A stretch of DNA of 64,000 nt from Mucilaginibacter sp. dw_454. Its GTDB lineage: Bacteria > Bacteroidota > Bacteroidia > Sphingobacteriales > Sphingobacteriaceae. A program made the translations under genes and the position numbers. This document shows positions 1 through 8,588 of the stretch, in pieces (position 1 is the stretch's first letter; each line of letters begins with the position of its first letter). The notes below the pieces were generated by a model. It ran no database searches. It saw only the letters and a list, made by a program, of their open reading frames with translations, and was not told the DNA's origin. The DNA is taken from positions 124,001 through 188,000 of the forward strand of contig NZ_JAAVVB010000006.1 of NCBI RefSeq assembly GCF_018449775.1, written 5' to 3'.

Positions 1-555
1 TGGATCTTGTACCTTTTCGGCGCATTTCTGGTGTATACCGGCGTTACCATGTTCCTGAACCGTAACCAGGAAGAGAGCATTGACCCTGAAAATCATAAAG
101 TAGTAAAACTGGCCTCCAAATATTTTTCGGTGCACCCTAAATTTGAGGGCGACAAGTTTTTTGTCAAAATAGACAAGAAGAAATTGATTACCCCGCTATT
201 CCTGGTGCTGCTCATCATTGAGGTTACCGACCTGGTTTTCGCTGTCGATTCTATCCCCGCGATATTCTCGGTTACTAAAGATCCTTACATTGTATTTTTC
301 TCCAATATCTTTGCCATCATGGGCTTGCGTTCTATGTTTTTCCTGCTGGTAAATATTATTGATAAGTTCCATTACCTTAAAGTTGGCCTGGCGGTATTAC
401 TGGCTTTCATCGGCCTGAAAATGTTGCTGGCTAAATGGGTTGATGAGATAGGTTTAACTACCGGCCGGTCGCTATTGGTTATTTTGGGTATCCTGGTGAT
501 CAGCATGGTTGCGTCATTGCTCTTTCCGAAGAAAGCCGAAGTTCAAAAATCTTAA
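1..555 (+). CDS. TerC family integral membrane protein (5' truncated)
   Basis: The reading frame is open from the first base, so the start lies outside the window and 184 residues remain. The visible part has several hydrophobic segments and the TerC signature of acidic residues within membrane helices (LLIIEVTDLVFAVDSIPA), followed by FSNIFAIMGLRSMFFLL. TerC/Alx proteins are membrane proteins linked to tellurite resistance and, in the Alx branch, to manganese export. A charged loop (about residues 25-60) separates the helices, as is usual in the Alx-like branch. The next gene starts 4 nt downstream, so the two are probably co-transcribed. The family is clear; the exported substrate cannot be told from sequence. 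Confidence 0.9.
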   Translation, partial: WILYLFGAFLVYTGVTMFLNRNQEESIDPENHKVVKLASKYFSVHPKFEGDKFFVKIDKKKLITPLFLVLLIIEVTDLVFAVDSIPAIFSVTKDPYIVFFSNIFAIMGLRSMFFLLVNIIDKFHYLKVGLAVLLAFIGLKMLLAKWVDEIGLTTGRSLLVILGILVISMVASLLFPKKAEVQKS

Positions 556-559
556 CAAA

Positions 560-1036
560 ATGGAAGACAAGAAACCTGTTCCGTCATTATTCGAGTGGGC
601 CGGCGGTATGCCTGCTTTCGTTACACTATTCGATAAATTTTATGATAAGGTTTTGATGGACGATATCCTCGAACCCGTTTTCAAACATATGTCGGCACAA
701 CACCGCTTACACGTAGCTCATTTTGTAGCCGAGGTTTTAGGCGGACCAAAACTTTACAGTGAAGCTGAAGGTAGCCATTTCCAGATGATCCAAAAACACC
801 TGGCCAAACACCTGACACAAGAACACCGCAAACGCTGGATGGAACTATTACTGGCAACTGCCGATGAACTGCAACTGCCCGACGATCCCGAATTTCGCTC
901 GGCCTTTATGGCTTACCTGGAGTGGGGTACGCGTATTGCCGTTATTAACTCCAATTTAGATTCGGCAGATGAGGACCCTAATGTACCCATGCCTAAATGG
1001 GGCTGGGGTGTGCCTGGCGGGCCGTATATTCCCTAA
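560..1036 (+). CDS. group II truncated haemoglobin
   Basis: A 158-residue globin-like protein starting MEDKKPVPSLFEWAGG. The FEWAGGMPAFVTLFDKFYDKV start, several His in the E/F helix region (HVAHFVAEVLGGP, SHFQMIQKHL) and the HRKRWMELL segment with the G8 Trp fit group II (GlbO-type) truncated haemoglobins, which bind haem and react with O2, NO or peroxide. The start at 560 is chosen because the longer frame from 509 would run inside the upstream TerC gene and adds residues with no globin similarity. It follows TerC by 4 nt. The physiological ligand is unknown. Confidence 0.85.
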   Translation: MEDKKPVPSLFEWAGGMPAFVTLFDKFYDKVLMDDILEPVFKHMSAQHRLHVAHFVAEVLGGPKLYSEAEGSHFQMIQKHLAKHLTQEHRKRWMELLLATADELQLPDDPEFRSAFMAYLEWGTRIAVINSNLDSADEDPNVPMPKWGWGVPGGPYIP

Positions 1037-1116
1037 TTAACATATCGGTGTCAAGAGGTATTTCAGTGCTAAGCAAATATCTCAAATCTCATATCTAAAT
1101 ATTACCTTAGCATAGT

Positions 1117-1908
1117 ATGCATGCTTTCGATCTTAGCCCTTTTAAAATAACACCGCTTAGTGTTTTGGATATATTGTTGGTAGCATTTTTAATTTACCAG
1201 TTATATAACCTGATACGCGGCACCATTGCTGTCAACATTCTGTTGGGCATGGGGGTTATTTATGCGATGTATTTTGTGGTGAGTTTCCTGCACATGCAGT
1301 TACTTACCGATATATTGGGCTATTTTAGGGATGTGGCTGTAGTCATCATCGTAGTCGTGTTTCAACAAGAGATACGGCGCTTTTTGCTGTTGGTGGGTAA
1401 GAATGCCTCGCTGCAGCGTAACAAAGCCTGGTGGCGCTATTTCTTCGGTAAAAATCAGGCCGAAAAAAATAACTACGCGCGCATTAAACCTATTATTGAT
1501 GCCTGCAAAGCGCTTAAACAAACCCGTACCGGGGCGCTCATTGTATTTACCAAATACTACGATGAGCAGTTTTACCAGAACAGCTGCGAGGTAATGGACG
1601 CCCGCATATCTAAACGCCTGCTGGAAAGTATCTTTCAAAAAACCAGTCCGCTGCATGATGGCGCTGTGGTAATTTCTGAGAATAAGATCAAATCTGCCAG
1701 TTGTATTTTGCCATTGACAGATAAGGTAGACCTGCCTGCACAATTTGGTTTGCGCCACCGGGCAGGCATAGGCGTTACCGAAGCCAACGAAGCCTCAGCC
1801 ATTATCATTTCCGAAGAAACCGGCGAGATCTCTTATGCCAAACAGGGCCGTGTTAAAATGAATATCAGCTTTGCTGAATTAGAGAAATTGTTGAATAAAG
1901 ATTTTTAG
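1117..1908 (+). CDS. cdaA: diadenylate cyclase CdaA (c-di-AMP synthase)
   Basis: 263 residues. The N-terminus (about 15-85) has three hydrophobic helices; the C-terminal DAC domain carries the catalytic DGA (181-183, in LHDGAVVI) and RHR (213-215, in GLRHRAGIGV) motifs that define enzymes joining two ATP into cyclic di-AMP. Length and architecture match CdaA rather than the soluble DisA, which has extra DNA-binding domains. c-di-AMP controls potassium and osmolyte transport and cell wall homeostasis in the bacteria where it has been studied. No CdaR or GlmM gene lies beside it. The gap of 80 nt from the haemoglobin gene leaves co-transcription open. Confidence 0.95.
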   Translation: MHAFDLSPFKITPLSVLDILLVAFLIYQLYNLIRGTIAVNILLGMGVIYAMYFVVSFLHMQLLTDILGYFRDVAVVIIVVVFQQEIRRFLLLVGKNASLQRNKAWWRYFFGKNQAEKNNYARIKPIIDACKALKQTRTGALIVFTKYYDEQFYQNSCEVMDARISKRLLESIFQKTSPLHDGAVVISENKIKSASCILPLTDKVDLPAQFGLRHRAGIGVTEANEASAIIISEETGEISYAKQGRVKMNISFAELEKLLNKDF

Positions 1909-1990
1909 TTGAGAATATCCGTCAAATAATTTCACCACCCCGTCATTGTGAGCGAGGTACGAGCGTGACAATCTCCGTATCGCTCGCTTA

Positions 1991-2491
1991 GCTTATCGCT
2001 CGTGTAGCGCTCAATTGCCGCTAAGGCTGTTACTTTTCCTTGATGAAAAGTAACCAAAAATCAAGTCACCCGCAATGCTTCTTTGCGCTCATGGCCTTTG
2101 CGCTGCAAATCGGGCAAAACCTGGGCAGGGGCCTGTTGCCGCCGGTTGTCGCGCATTGTCCCTCGCTTCAGGCAACATTCCTAACAGCCCTGCAGCCGCA
2201 CAGAGCCACCATTGTTTTAGCCTCTTTCACCCGAAGCTCTGCGTCTGACGGATTTTGCTCTTATTGCAGAATCTGCAGATTTTGAAGAATCAAAAAAAGC
2301 GCGCAATGGCCTGTCAGCAAACCGGGCCTGGGAGTATGGCCCCGCGGGGGGAAGGTTTTTGCTGACTTGATTTATTCACTGTTGTTTATTTTTTGTGTGA
2401 ATGAGGTCGCTACGCTCAGTATTTGGTTCTTTTTCATCTAAGGAAAAAGAACTAGGCCTTAGCGGCCATGAGCGCTATAAAAGCGATAAGC
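1991..2491. mobile_element. MITE-like element with about 65-bp inverted ends
   Basis: The left end (1991-2055, beginning GCTTATCGCTCGTG) is matched in inverted orientation by the right end (2425-2491), which read on the minus strand starts GCTTATCGCTTTTATAGCGC and continues through CCGCTAAGG and a TTxCTTTT.CTT.GATGAAAA.GxAACC block. The interior also contains paired words (GCGCATTG near 2151 against GCGCAATGG near 2302; AATCAAGTCA against TGACTTGATT). No convincing protein is encoded. It fills most of the gene-free gap between cdaA and the sugar transporter and is best explained as a non-autonomous inverted-repeat element. Confidence 0.65.
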
Positions 2492-2617
2492 AATCATTTC
2501 ATTTCGCACAGGGAAATGAGCAATCAGATGATTACTTAGTGTTATTTTTACACCAATTCATTTTCTTTAACTGATTTTCCCTATATTCAGAAATTCAATT
2601 AAAAAGACTGATCTGTA

Positions 2618-3931
2618 ATGAGTGCCAAAGCCGCCACCTCAACCCCCGAAAAAGCCACGGGTATTAGCCCTATTTACATCATTGCCGCCTTGTTTTTTGT
2701 ATTTGGTTTTATAACCTGGCTTAACTCGGTTTTAATACCTTATTTGAAGATAGCCTGCCAGCTTAACAACTTCGAGTCGTACCTGGTGGCCTTTGCCTTT
2801 TATATAGCCTACCTGGTTATGGCTATCCCGGCCGGCCTGGTGCTCAAAAAAACGGGCTTTAAAAACGGCATGGCGGTAGGTTTACTGATTATAGCCGTGG
2901 GGGCATTGATTTTTATCCCGGCAGCGTTAACCCGTATCTACGGCTTGTTTTTGACCGGCCTGTTTGTACAGGGCACAGGTTTAGCCATTTTGCAAACCGC
3001 CTCAAATCCTTACGTTACCATATTGGGCCCTATTGAGAGTGCTGCCAGGCGCATCAGTATTATGGGCATTTTCAATAAAGTTGCCGGCTCCATAGCGCCA
3101 ATTGTTTTAGGCGCTATTACTTTAAAAGATACCGACCAGCTACAACAAAAGCTCCTAACGCTCAGCGTAGCGGCTAAAGAAGCTATATTGAGCCAATTGG
3201 CGCATCGTGTTATATTACCTTACGTGGTAATACTGGTTATGCTGACTGTATTGGCAGTAATGGTCTATTATTCTGGCCTGCCCGAAATTGACACCGAAAA
3301 AGACGACAGTCCAAAAAAGGCCCAACCCATAACTAAACAAACCAGCATTTTCCAGTTTCCGCATTTGCTGCTGGGCGTGGTTACTTTGTTTTTATACGTG
3401 GGCGTAGAAGTTATGGCCGGCGACTCGGTGATCAGCTATGGTGCAAGCCAGGGTATCCAGTTGTCGTTGGCTAAGTTTTTTACCACCTGTACATTGGTAG
3501 GCATGATCCTGGGCTATATCATTGGCATCATCTGCATCCCTAAATATATCACGCAAGAGAAAGCGCTTACCATTTCGGCCGTTATTGGCTTATTGTTTTC
3601 GGTTATGTCGATATTTAAAACAGGCTATGAGTCGGTTTTATACATTTCTTTATTGGGCCTTGCCAATGCATTAATGTGGCCCGCGTTATGGCCGCTGGCT
3701 ATTAACGGACTAGGTAAATTCACCAAAATAGGCTCATCATTATTAATCATGGGTATTTGCGGCGGTGCACTGATACCGTTGTTATATGGCTTTATTGTAG
3801 ATAAACTGGTATTGAGCGGCCAGCCTAAAAGTATAGCTGCCACGCATGGCTATTGGGTGCTGGTGCCTTGTTACGCTGCGATTTTGTTCTATGCGCTGAT
3901 AGGGCATAAGTTTAAACCGAAAACAGTTTAA
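2618..3931 (+). CDS. MFS sugar:H+ symporter, FucP/GluP family
   Basis: 437 residues with about 12 hydrophobic segments. The N-terminal block (YIIAALFFVFGFITWLNSVL, YLKIACQLNNFESYLVAFAF) and the TASNPYVTILGP motif near residue 130 are typical of the FucP/GluP group of the major facilitator superfamily, proton symporters for glucose, galactose or fucose. A hydrophilic loop (about 225-245) separates the two six-helix halves. It stands alone between repeat DNA and the convergent DUF4097 genes, so there is no catabolic neighbour to show which sugar is carried. Confidence 0.88.
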   Translation: MSAKAATSTPEKATGISPIYIIAALFFVFGFITWLNSVLIPYLKIACQLNNFESYLVAFAFYIAYLVMAIPAGLVLKKTGFKNGMAVGLLIIAVGALIFIPAALTRIYGLFLTGLFVQGTGLAILQTASNPYVTILGPIESAARRISIMGIFNKVAGSIAPIVLGAITLKDTDQLQQKLLTLSVAAKEAILSQLAHRVILPYVVILVMLTVLAVMVYYSGLPEIDTEKDDSPKKAQPITKQTSIFQFPHLLLGVVTLFLYVGVEVMAGDSVISYGASQGIQLSLAKFFTTCTLVGMILGYIIGIICIPKYITQEKALTISAVIGLLFSVMSIFKTGYESVLYISLLGLANALMWPALWPLAINGLGKFTKIGSSLLIMGICGGALIPLLYGFIVDKLVLSGQPKSIAATHGYWVLVPCYAAILFYALIGHKFKPKTV

Positions 3932-3934
3932 GAA

Positions 3935-4025
3935 CAATAATATCGAACACTGAATATTGAACGTCGAACATCGAAATTTTTCTTCATTATTCGACATTGG
4001 GCATTTGGTGTTCGATATTAAATTA
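3935..4025. repeat. word-repeat hairpin (ATATCGAACAC / GTGTTCGATAT)
   Basis: Between the convergent transporter and DUF4097 genes the left arm reads AATATCGAACACTGAATATT with GAACGTCGAACATCGAA after it. The right arm ends in GGTGTTCGATATT, the inverse of the left edge, with ATTCGACATTGGGCA in between. The variants of GAACATCGAA repeat like words. It could act as a bidirectional terminator for the two genes. Confidence 0.6.
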
Positions 4026-4072
4026 AACCTAATTCTCTAACCGGCAGGGTCAATATAGTTGATGCCTTTATT

Positions 4073-4885
4073 TTATTTCCCCTTACGCAGAAAGATATTA
4101 CCCAGGAAAGACTTCATCAATAATTCGGGGCCGCCACCGTTTATCTTACCAGTTACCCAATCTTCAATGGCTATACGATATGAACCATTTTTTGCGTCCC
4201 TGGTGGTTTTTGCTACGCTTTTTTCTGTAACCATATTAAAATCCGAGTACAGTTCGCCGCGGTCTGAGCGTAGTTTTGCGTTGGCTTTAAATGAAGCGGG
4301 AAAGGTAACATCAATATGCCCGTTTAAAGTTGTGAAGGCCATAGCCGCTTTAGGGTCGGCGTAGCGCAAGGTTACATCTACATCGCCATTAACGGTATTG
4401 GCCACAACCGAGCCGCCAACATTAATAAGTTTTATACTGCCATTGGTATCACTTACCTCTATTTTTCCATTGATATTGCTGGCTTCGACAGTGCCGCCGT
4501 TTACCGTACTTAACTTAATACTGGTAGCATTAGCCGGAATTTTGATGATTAACGAGATCTGACTTTGCGGCCTCCCGGTAGTTACATCAACCACGTTGTC
4601 CTTTTCGTGCGCAGTAACATCTACTCTGGCCGGCGTGATACGATGCATGCCGCCCTTCACGGCGTTATCGTCGGTAGCCGTGCTTTCTGCATTGATCAAA
4701 ATATCCCTGCCGTCGTAACCCACCACTTTGATGCTGCCCAGCACCAGGCTTACGTTTATCTGGTAAGGCTTGCCCGGGTCGCTAAGGGGTACTACCAGTT
4801 GCTCTTTATTTGTTTGCGCCATTATTATGCGTGCAGACAGCAGCAGGCACGCTGCTATCAACGCTATATATTTTACTTTTTTCAT
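4073..4885 (-). CDS. secreted DUF4097-like protein (second copy)
   Basis: 270 residues with an N-terminal signal peptide (MKKVKYIALIAACLLLSARI). The body is a run of short beta-strand repeats in which N-G-x-(I/V)-x-(V/A) turns recur (TVNGGTVEA, NINGKIEVSDTNGSIKL, TVNGDVDVTL, TLNGHIDVTF), the pattern of the DUF4097/adhesin-like beta-solenoid family. It is the last gene of the operon started by the ECF sigma factor, 18 nt after its paralogue. Function is unknown; such proteins are often targets or partners of ECF sigma/anti-sigma systems in Bacteroidota. Confidence 0.75.
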   Translation of the reverse strand: MKKVKYIALIAACLLLSARIIMAQTNKEQLVVPLSDPGKPYQINVSLVLGSIKVVGYDGRDILINAESTATDDNAVKGGMHRITPARVDVTAHEKDNVVDVTTGRPQSQISLIIKIPANATSIKLSTVNGGTVEASNINGKIEVSDTNGSIKLINVGGSVVANTVNGDVDVTLRYADPKAAMAFTTLNGHIDVTFPASFKANAKLRSDRGELYSDFNMVTEKSVAKTTRDAKNGSYRIAIEDWVTGKINGGGPELLMKSFLGNIFLRKGK

Positions 4886-4903
4886 GTTACGTGTTTAAAT
4901 ATA

Positions 4904-5758
4904 TTAAGCTTTTTTAATGTAAACATCGCCGTTCAGGGTTTCAAATTTAAAAAGCTTGCCACCTTTGCCAATCCGCACGGCGGTATTTTTATTTAGCTTA
5001 TAGGTTGTAGTGTTACTTTTCTTGGCTATGGTCTTAACCACTTCGGTTGGAAGTGCTTCGATATCTGTAAAATCAGTATAGAACTCTCCGTTCAAACTTT
5101 TGAATTGCATGTCGCCCGATAGTCCTGCCGGAAAAGTCACTTCTACCTTGCCATTTACTGTATAATAGCTGGAAGCTGCCGATGGCACCGCCAGGTAGTA
5201 AGCTGTTACCGGTCCGTTTACCGTATAGGCATCTGTAACGCCTTTGGCATTTTTGATACTGATGCCGCCGTTAACATTATTCACTTTCAGTTTGCCGTAT
5301 ACATCTTTCACATCTATTTCACCATCATTTACAGTGCTGGCTATAACATTTATATCATAAGGCACTTTGATGGTATAAGCCAATTTAACAATGTATTTGC
5401 GCTCATTATGCTCGCTATCATGCGGATGGTAAACGTACGGGCGACTATCATACGGCGCTGCGGTGTAGGCGTAAATGCTATCGGCCCTTTGATCGAAACC
5501 AAGTTTAAATTCCTTTTTAGCGCGATCAAGCTCGGCACCATTATCAGCCACAATAGTCTCGTCTATATCCATTGTTACCTGGCTACCGCTGTAACCCTCT
5601 ATCTTTACATCGCCGAATACATTGTAGACCGACAGCACCCCGGCCGACGCGCCTTTTTGAACATTAAATTGTTTGCTAATATGGGTGGTATATTCGTGTT
5701 TTTGGGCAAAACTGTGGCCCGACCATGCCAGTAGCGCGATCAAAATTAGTTTTTTCAT
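4904..5758 (-). CDS. secreted DUF4097-like protein (first copy)
   Basis: 284 residues, signal peptide MKKLILIALLAWSGHSFAQ, then a beta-solenoid-like body with repeated N-G turns (STVNDGEIDVKDVYGKLKV, NVNGGISIKN, TVNGPVTAYY, TVNGKVEVTF, SLNGEFYTDF). The C-terminus (FETLNGDVYIKKA) resembles the end of the downstream paralogue, so the pair arose by tandem duplication. It lies 11 nt after the anti-sigma gene and 18 nt before its copy. An extracytoplasmic structural or sensing role is an inference from the context. Confidence 0.75.
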   Translation of the reverse strand: MKKLILIALLAWSGHSFAQKHEYTTHISKQFNVQKGASAGVLSVYNVFGDVKIEGYSGSQVTMDIDETIVADNGAELDRAKKEFKLGFDQRADSIYAYTAAPYDSRPYVYHPHDSEHNERKYIVKLAYTIKVPYDINVIASTVNDGEIDVKDVYGKLKVNNVNGGISIKNAKGVTDAYTVNGPVTAYYLAVPSAASSYYTVNGKVEVTFPAGLSGDMQFKSLNGEFYTDFTDIEALPTEVVKTIAKKSNTTTYKLNKNTAVRIGKGGKLFKFETLNGDVYIKKA

Positions 5759-5769
5759 TGTGTATGGTT

Positions 5770-6597
5770 TTAAATTAAATGCTTTATGGTATCGTTGATC
5801 TTTTCGCGGACGCCATTGTCCAGATCTTTTTGTTTCAATAATTTTTTCAATGAGCCAACCGACTGTTTCTCTTGCAGCTTCAGCATCACATCGGCTATCG
5901 CTACCTGCACCAACGGCGAGTCTTGCTCGGTTATGGAGCGTATTAACCCGGCGCGCACATCCGGATAATTCACCAGGTGCGTCAAAGCGTCGAGGGTACT
6001 CAGGCGTACATTCACATTAGGGTCATTATCCAGTGTAGTCAGCAGGGCTTCAATTACTTGTGGGTCCACGCGCTTCATTTCGGCAGTATAACTCACGCCC
6101 TTTATCCGCTCGGATGCTGATGGATTCTCCAGCATAGCCAGTGTCATGGTTTGTTTTAGTTCATGCACCTGGCTGCTCAATGCCTGCAGCTGTTCGGTCT
6201 GTTGGCCGCCTTTACCTACCATGAATACAAAATATCCACAGCAGAAACTCACCAGTATTACCGCAATATTGTAGGACATTGGCCAACGTGGCTGGTTGGC
6301 CCATAGTTGGCCAAGCCACACTTTAAGGCTCCTTCGCTGTTTTTCGGCGGCGTCTGCTTTAAAGGTATTCAACATCGCCTCAAACTTAACCTGCATATTT
6401 GCCGACGGTTCGGGCGCTTTCATATCGCCCATGGTGCTCCATAACAGCTGCATACCTGCCAATTCTTCCCGGCAGCCGGCACAGGTATCCAGGTGACGCT
6501 CCATTTGCTCTTTTTCGGCTTTAGTAAGGCTACCGGCCGCCCAGCCTGTAAACAGCCCTTCTAATTTTTCACATTCCATATCCATCCCGTTTAACAT
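5770..6597 (-). CDS. zinc anti-sigma factor with periplasmic HEAT-like repeats
   Basis: About 275 residues. The N-terminal zf-HC2 domain carries the zinc-binding H-x3-C-x2-C motif (RHLDTCAGC) of ZAS anti-sigma factors. One transmembrane helix follows (MSYNIAVILVSFCCGYFVFM), then a stretch of helical HEAT-like repeats (for example RVDPQVIEALLTTLDNDPNV, VRAGLIRSITEQDSP). The start at 6597 is preferred because ATGTTAA overlaps the stop of the sigma factor gene, implying translational coupling; internal Met codons at 6585 and 6579 are alternatives. It should bind and silence the co-encoded sigma factor at the membrane. The signal released by the HEAT-like part is unknown. Confidence 0.8.
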   Translation of the reverse strand: MLNGMDMECEKLEGLFTGWAAGSLTKAEKEQMERHLDTCAGCREELAGMQLLWSTMGDMKAPEPSANMQVKFEAMLNTFKADAAEKQRRSLKVWLGQLWANQPRWPMSYNIAVILVSFCCGYFVFMVGKGGQQTEQLQALSSQVHELKQTMTLAMLENPSASERIKGVSYTAEMKRVDPQVIEALLTTLDNDPNVNVRLSTLDALTHLVNYPDVRAGLIRSITEQDSPLVQVAIADVMLKLQEKQSVGSLKKLLKQKDLDNGVREKINDTIKHLI

Positions 6598-7139
6598 TCC
6601 ATTTTTGTGTAAATCTCCTTTAACTGGCACACTGCCCGGTGTACCCGCACTTTAACCGCACCCTCGCTTATGTTCAGTATCTGCGCTATCTCCTGGTATT
6701 TTAACTCCTGGAAACGGCTTAGCGATAATAATTCGCGTTGGTCATCACTCAACTTCCCAATGGCCTTATGCAGATTCTGCGCGGCTTGTTTGCGGTGCAG
6801 CTCATCCTCAATATTGGTATGCCCCGGCAACAGGTCGGCCATTTCATCTACCGTGTTTGATACGATCAGCATTTTACGTTTACCCTGGTCTTTTAACAGG
6901 TTGCGGGCAATGCTGTACATCCAGTGAATAAACTCGCCGTTGCCGGTAAAACTGTTACGGTATTTTAACATCCGGTAAAATACCTGCTGCACCATGTCCT
7001 CACTGGCTTCGCGCTGATACGTCATATGAAAAAGAAAGCCATATAACTGGCGGTGATACCTTGCAAATAACAAGCCCATACCGTCCAGGTCGCCCGCTTT
7101 TACTTTCATCATGATGGCATTATCGCTCAGGTTGTCCAA
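6591..7139 (-). CDS. ECF-type RNA polymerase sigma factor
   Basis: 182 residues with sigma-70 region 2 (LYGFLFHMTYQREASEDMVQ, then QVFYRMLKYR and FIHWMYSIARNLLKDQGK) and a region 4 helix-turn-helix (LKYQEIAQILNISEGAVKVR). The two regions are separated by a short linker with no extra domain, as in ECF sigma factors. It is first in a four-gene operon with its anti-sigma factor and two secreted DUF4097-like proteins, so it probably controls its own operon and envelope genes. Confidence 0.93.
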   Translation of the reverse strand: MDNLSDNAIMMKVKAGDLDGMGLLFARYHRQLYGFLFHMTYQREASEDMVQQVFYRMLKYRNSFTGNGEFIHWMYSIARNLLKDQGKRKMLIVSNTVDEMADLLPGHTNIEDELHRKQAAQNLHKAIGKLSDDQRELLSLSRFQELKYQEIAQILNISEGAVKVRVHRAVCQLKEIYTKMEC

Positions 7140-7523
7140 TGTGTAATTGACCTTGTTTTGTTATTATAGCCTTGTAAACTGCGGCAAAATAAAATGGTTA
7201 CAGCAATTTATAATTTTTTTGTGGGGATGCGGTTAAGAAAGCTGATAGAGGGGAGGATCTGTAGAAATATTAATGGCGTTTCCGCCTGAAGTCGGACCAC
7301 TCTGTTCGCTCATACTGCGCAGGGCCTTATTCACAGGCTGGTATCCGCTGCCATCGTTAACGCGGGGGATGGGTAGATCTCAAGCGCTAGCTACCGCAAG
7401 CGTCCCGCTTGCGGGGTATCTATACTGACTTTATAGTTTGCTAAGTACACTGCGCTCATTTCCCGCGCTACATACTCGCGCCAGCGTGGTGTGTTAATAT
7501 CAATCAAAGCATCAAAACAAAAG
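7140..7523. repeat. gene-free stretch with fragments of dispersed repeats
   Basis: No credible gene. Around 7270-7350 are words that recur in the repeats at 10.5 kb and 34.4 kb (CATACTGCGCAGG, GGTATCCGCTGC). At 7386-7415 is a half copy (CTACCGCAAGCGTCCCGCTT) of the hairpin found complete at 9898-9975. Confidence 0.5.
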
Positions 7524-7556
7524 AGGCCGCCCCATAATTAACTTATGAGGCGGCCT
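7524..7556. terminator. hairpin terminator after the secreted protein gene
   Basis: A 14-bp stem with one mismatch (AGGCCGCC.CATAA against TTATG.GGCGGCCT) and a 5-nt loop. On the minus strand it follows the gene ending at 7607 and is followed by a T-rich run (CTTTTGTTTTG). Confidence 0.8.
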
Positions 7557-7606
7557 TTAATTATTTTTGGATAATCAAAAATTCAATCTTTTTTAGTTCA
7601 CCTTAA

Positions 7607-8284
7607 TTAGTGAGTTAAACGAAGGGTAATACTCATGTCGCCCTTCACTGCAGCACCAAATTTGTCGGTACCATCTACTACTAAATAATAATCACCCGCA
7701 CTCACGTAATATGATATATTGGGTTGGCAGTACGAGTGTCCAGCAATCCCCGAACCAGCACCATCATCACCGGTAGTAAGCACAGTCGTCCCATCAGACG
7801 CTAACAAATAGAAAAAGCTATCAAAATCAGCAGTGCCACCTGTTAGGTCTAAGTAACCGCCATCTGCTACAACGATGTGAAACCACTCATCAGGACCGGA
7901 ATGAAAGGGATCTCCAAAATTATTAATAAAGGGAGAACTACCAGTTTGCGCACTACTGTTTATAGATGTTACGTTTGGTAAAGTGAAACCTAAAATATTA
8001 GGCTCGTCTTTTGCGTTAGTAAAATCATAGCCGCTGTTGGTACCGTTAAGCAAGGCACGGTGAGATTTTTCGAAATCTGCGATAGCACCCAGGCCTAAAG
8101 AGGTCAGCGTGTAGGGGTTTGCTTTAAAAACGCGTAAGTTGACGCTTTTAGCCCTGGTTGATAGTGAACAGGTAAGCAAAAATAATGCAGCGCATAAGCT
8201 GTAAAGAAATGTTCTGTTTACGAAAGTAATCAGACTCAGTTTTGGCATAGTAGCCTTTTTGGTGGTGGTGTTTAAGTTTTTCAT
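7607..8284 (-). CDS. secreted protein of unknown function, PPC-like beta fold
   Basis: 225 residues. A hydrophobic signal segment (about 24-45, ending STRA) shows export; an alternative start at Met13 (8248) would give a more usual signal peptide. The C-terminal half (ADFDSFFYLLASDGTTVLTT, then GDDGAG and YYVSAGDYYLVVDGTD) has the arrangement of bacterial pre-peptidase C-terminal (PPC) beta-sandwich domains: a D-S-x-L segment, then a G-D-Y-x-L-x-V-D-G strand. No protease domain is present, so it is a stand-alone domain. The divergently placed LytTR gene at 8589 may regulate it, an inference from proximity only. Confidence 0.6.
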   Translation of the reverse strand: MKNLNTTTKKATMPKLSLITFVNRTFLYSLCAALFLLTCSLSTRAKSVNLRVFKANPYTLTSLGLGAIADFEKSHRALLNGTNSGYDFTNAKDEPNILGFTLPNVTSINSSAQTGSSPFINNFGDPFHSGPDEWFHIVVADGGYLDLTGGTADFDSFFYLLASDGTTVLTTGDDGAGSGIAGHSYCQPNISYYVSAGDYYLVVDGTDKFGAAVKGDMSITLRLTH

Positions 8285-8588
8285 GTTTTTAATTTTCGGT
8301 TATTCAATATTAACTAAAATGCAAATTCGTTTTTGTTTTATTACATGAAAAGCAAGGTTGGACATGACGAAACAGCTTTTTGCATACACAAACGCTCAAA
8401 AAATGGGGGTCACCTGTCAGCCTTTGTGCAAAATTGCTGGCATGGCATAAAAAACATTTAGTAAGTTATTGATAATAAACACTTTGCTTTTGAACAAATT
8501 TTAACTGCTAAGCAAACCTTGTTCATATAATATTCGTATAATTGACTAGTTTTAAACCTAAACTAACACTTAAACCAATCTTACAGAT

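Noticed and set aside
1300..1758. 152-codon antisense frame inside cdaA
   Set aside because: It is a shadow of the cdaA coding strand; codon usage and motifs belong to cdaA.
2040..2285. 81-codon reading frame between cdaA and the transporter
   Set aside because: It lies within the inverted-repeat element, starts in one of its arms and shows no family pattern.
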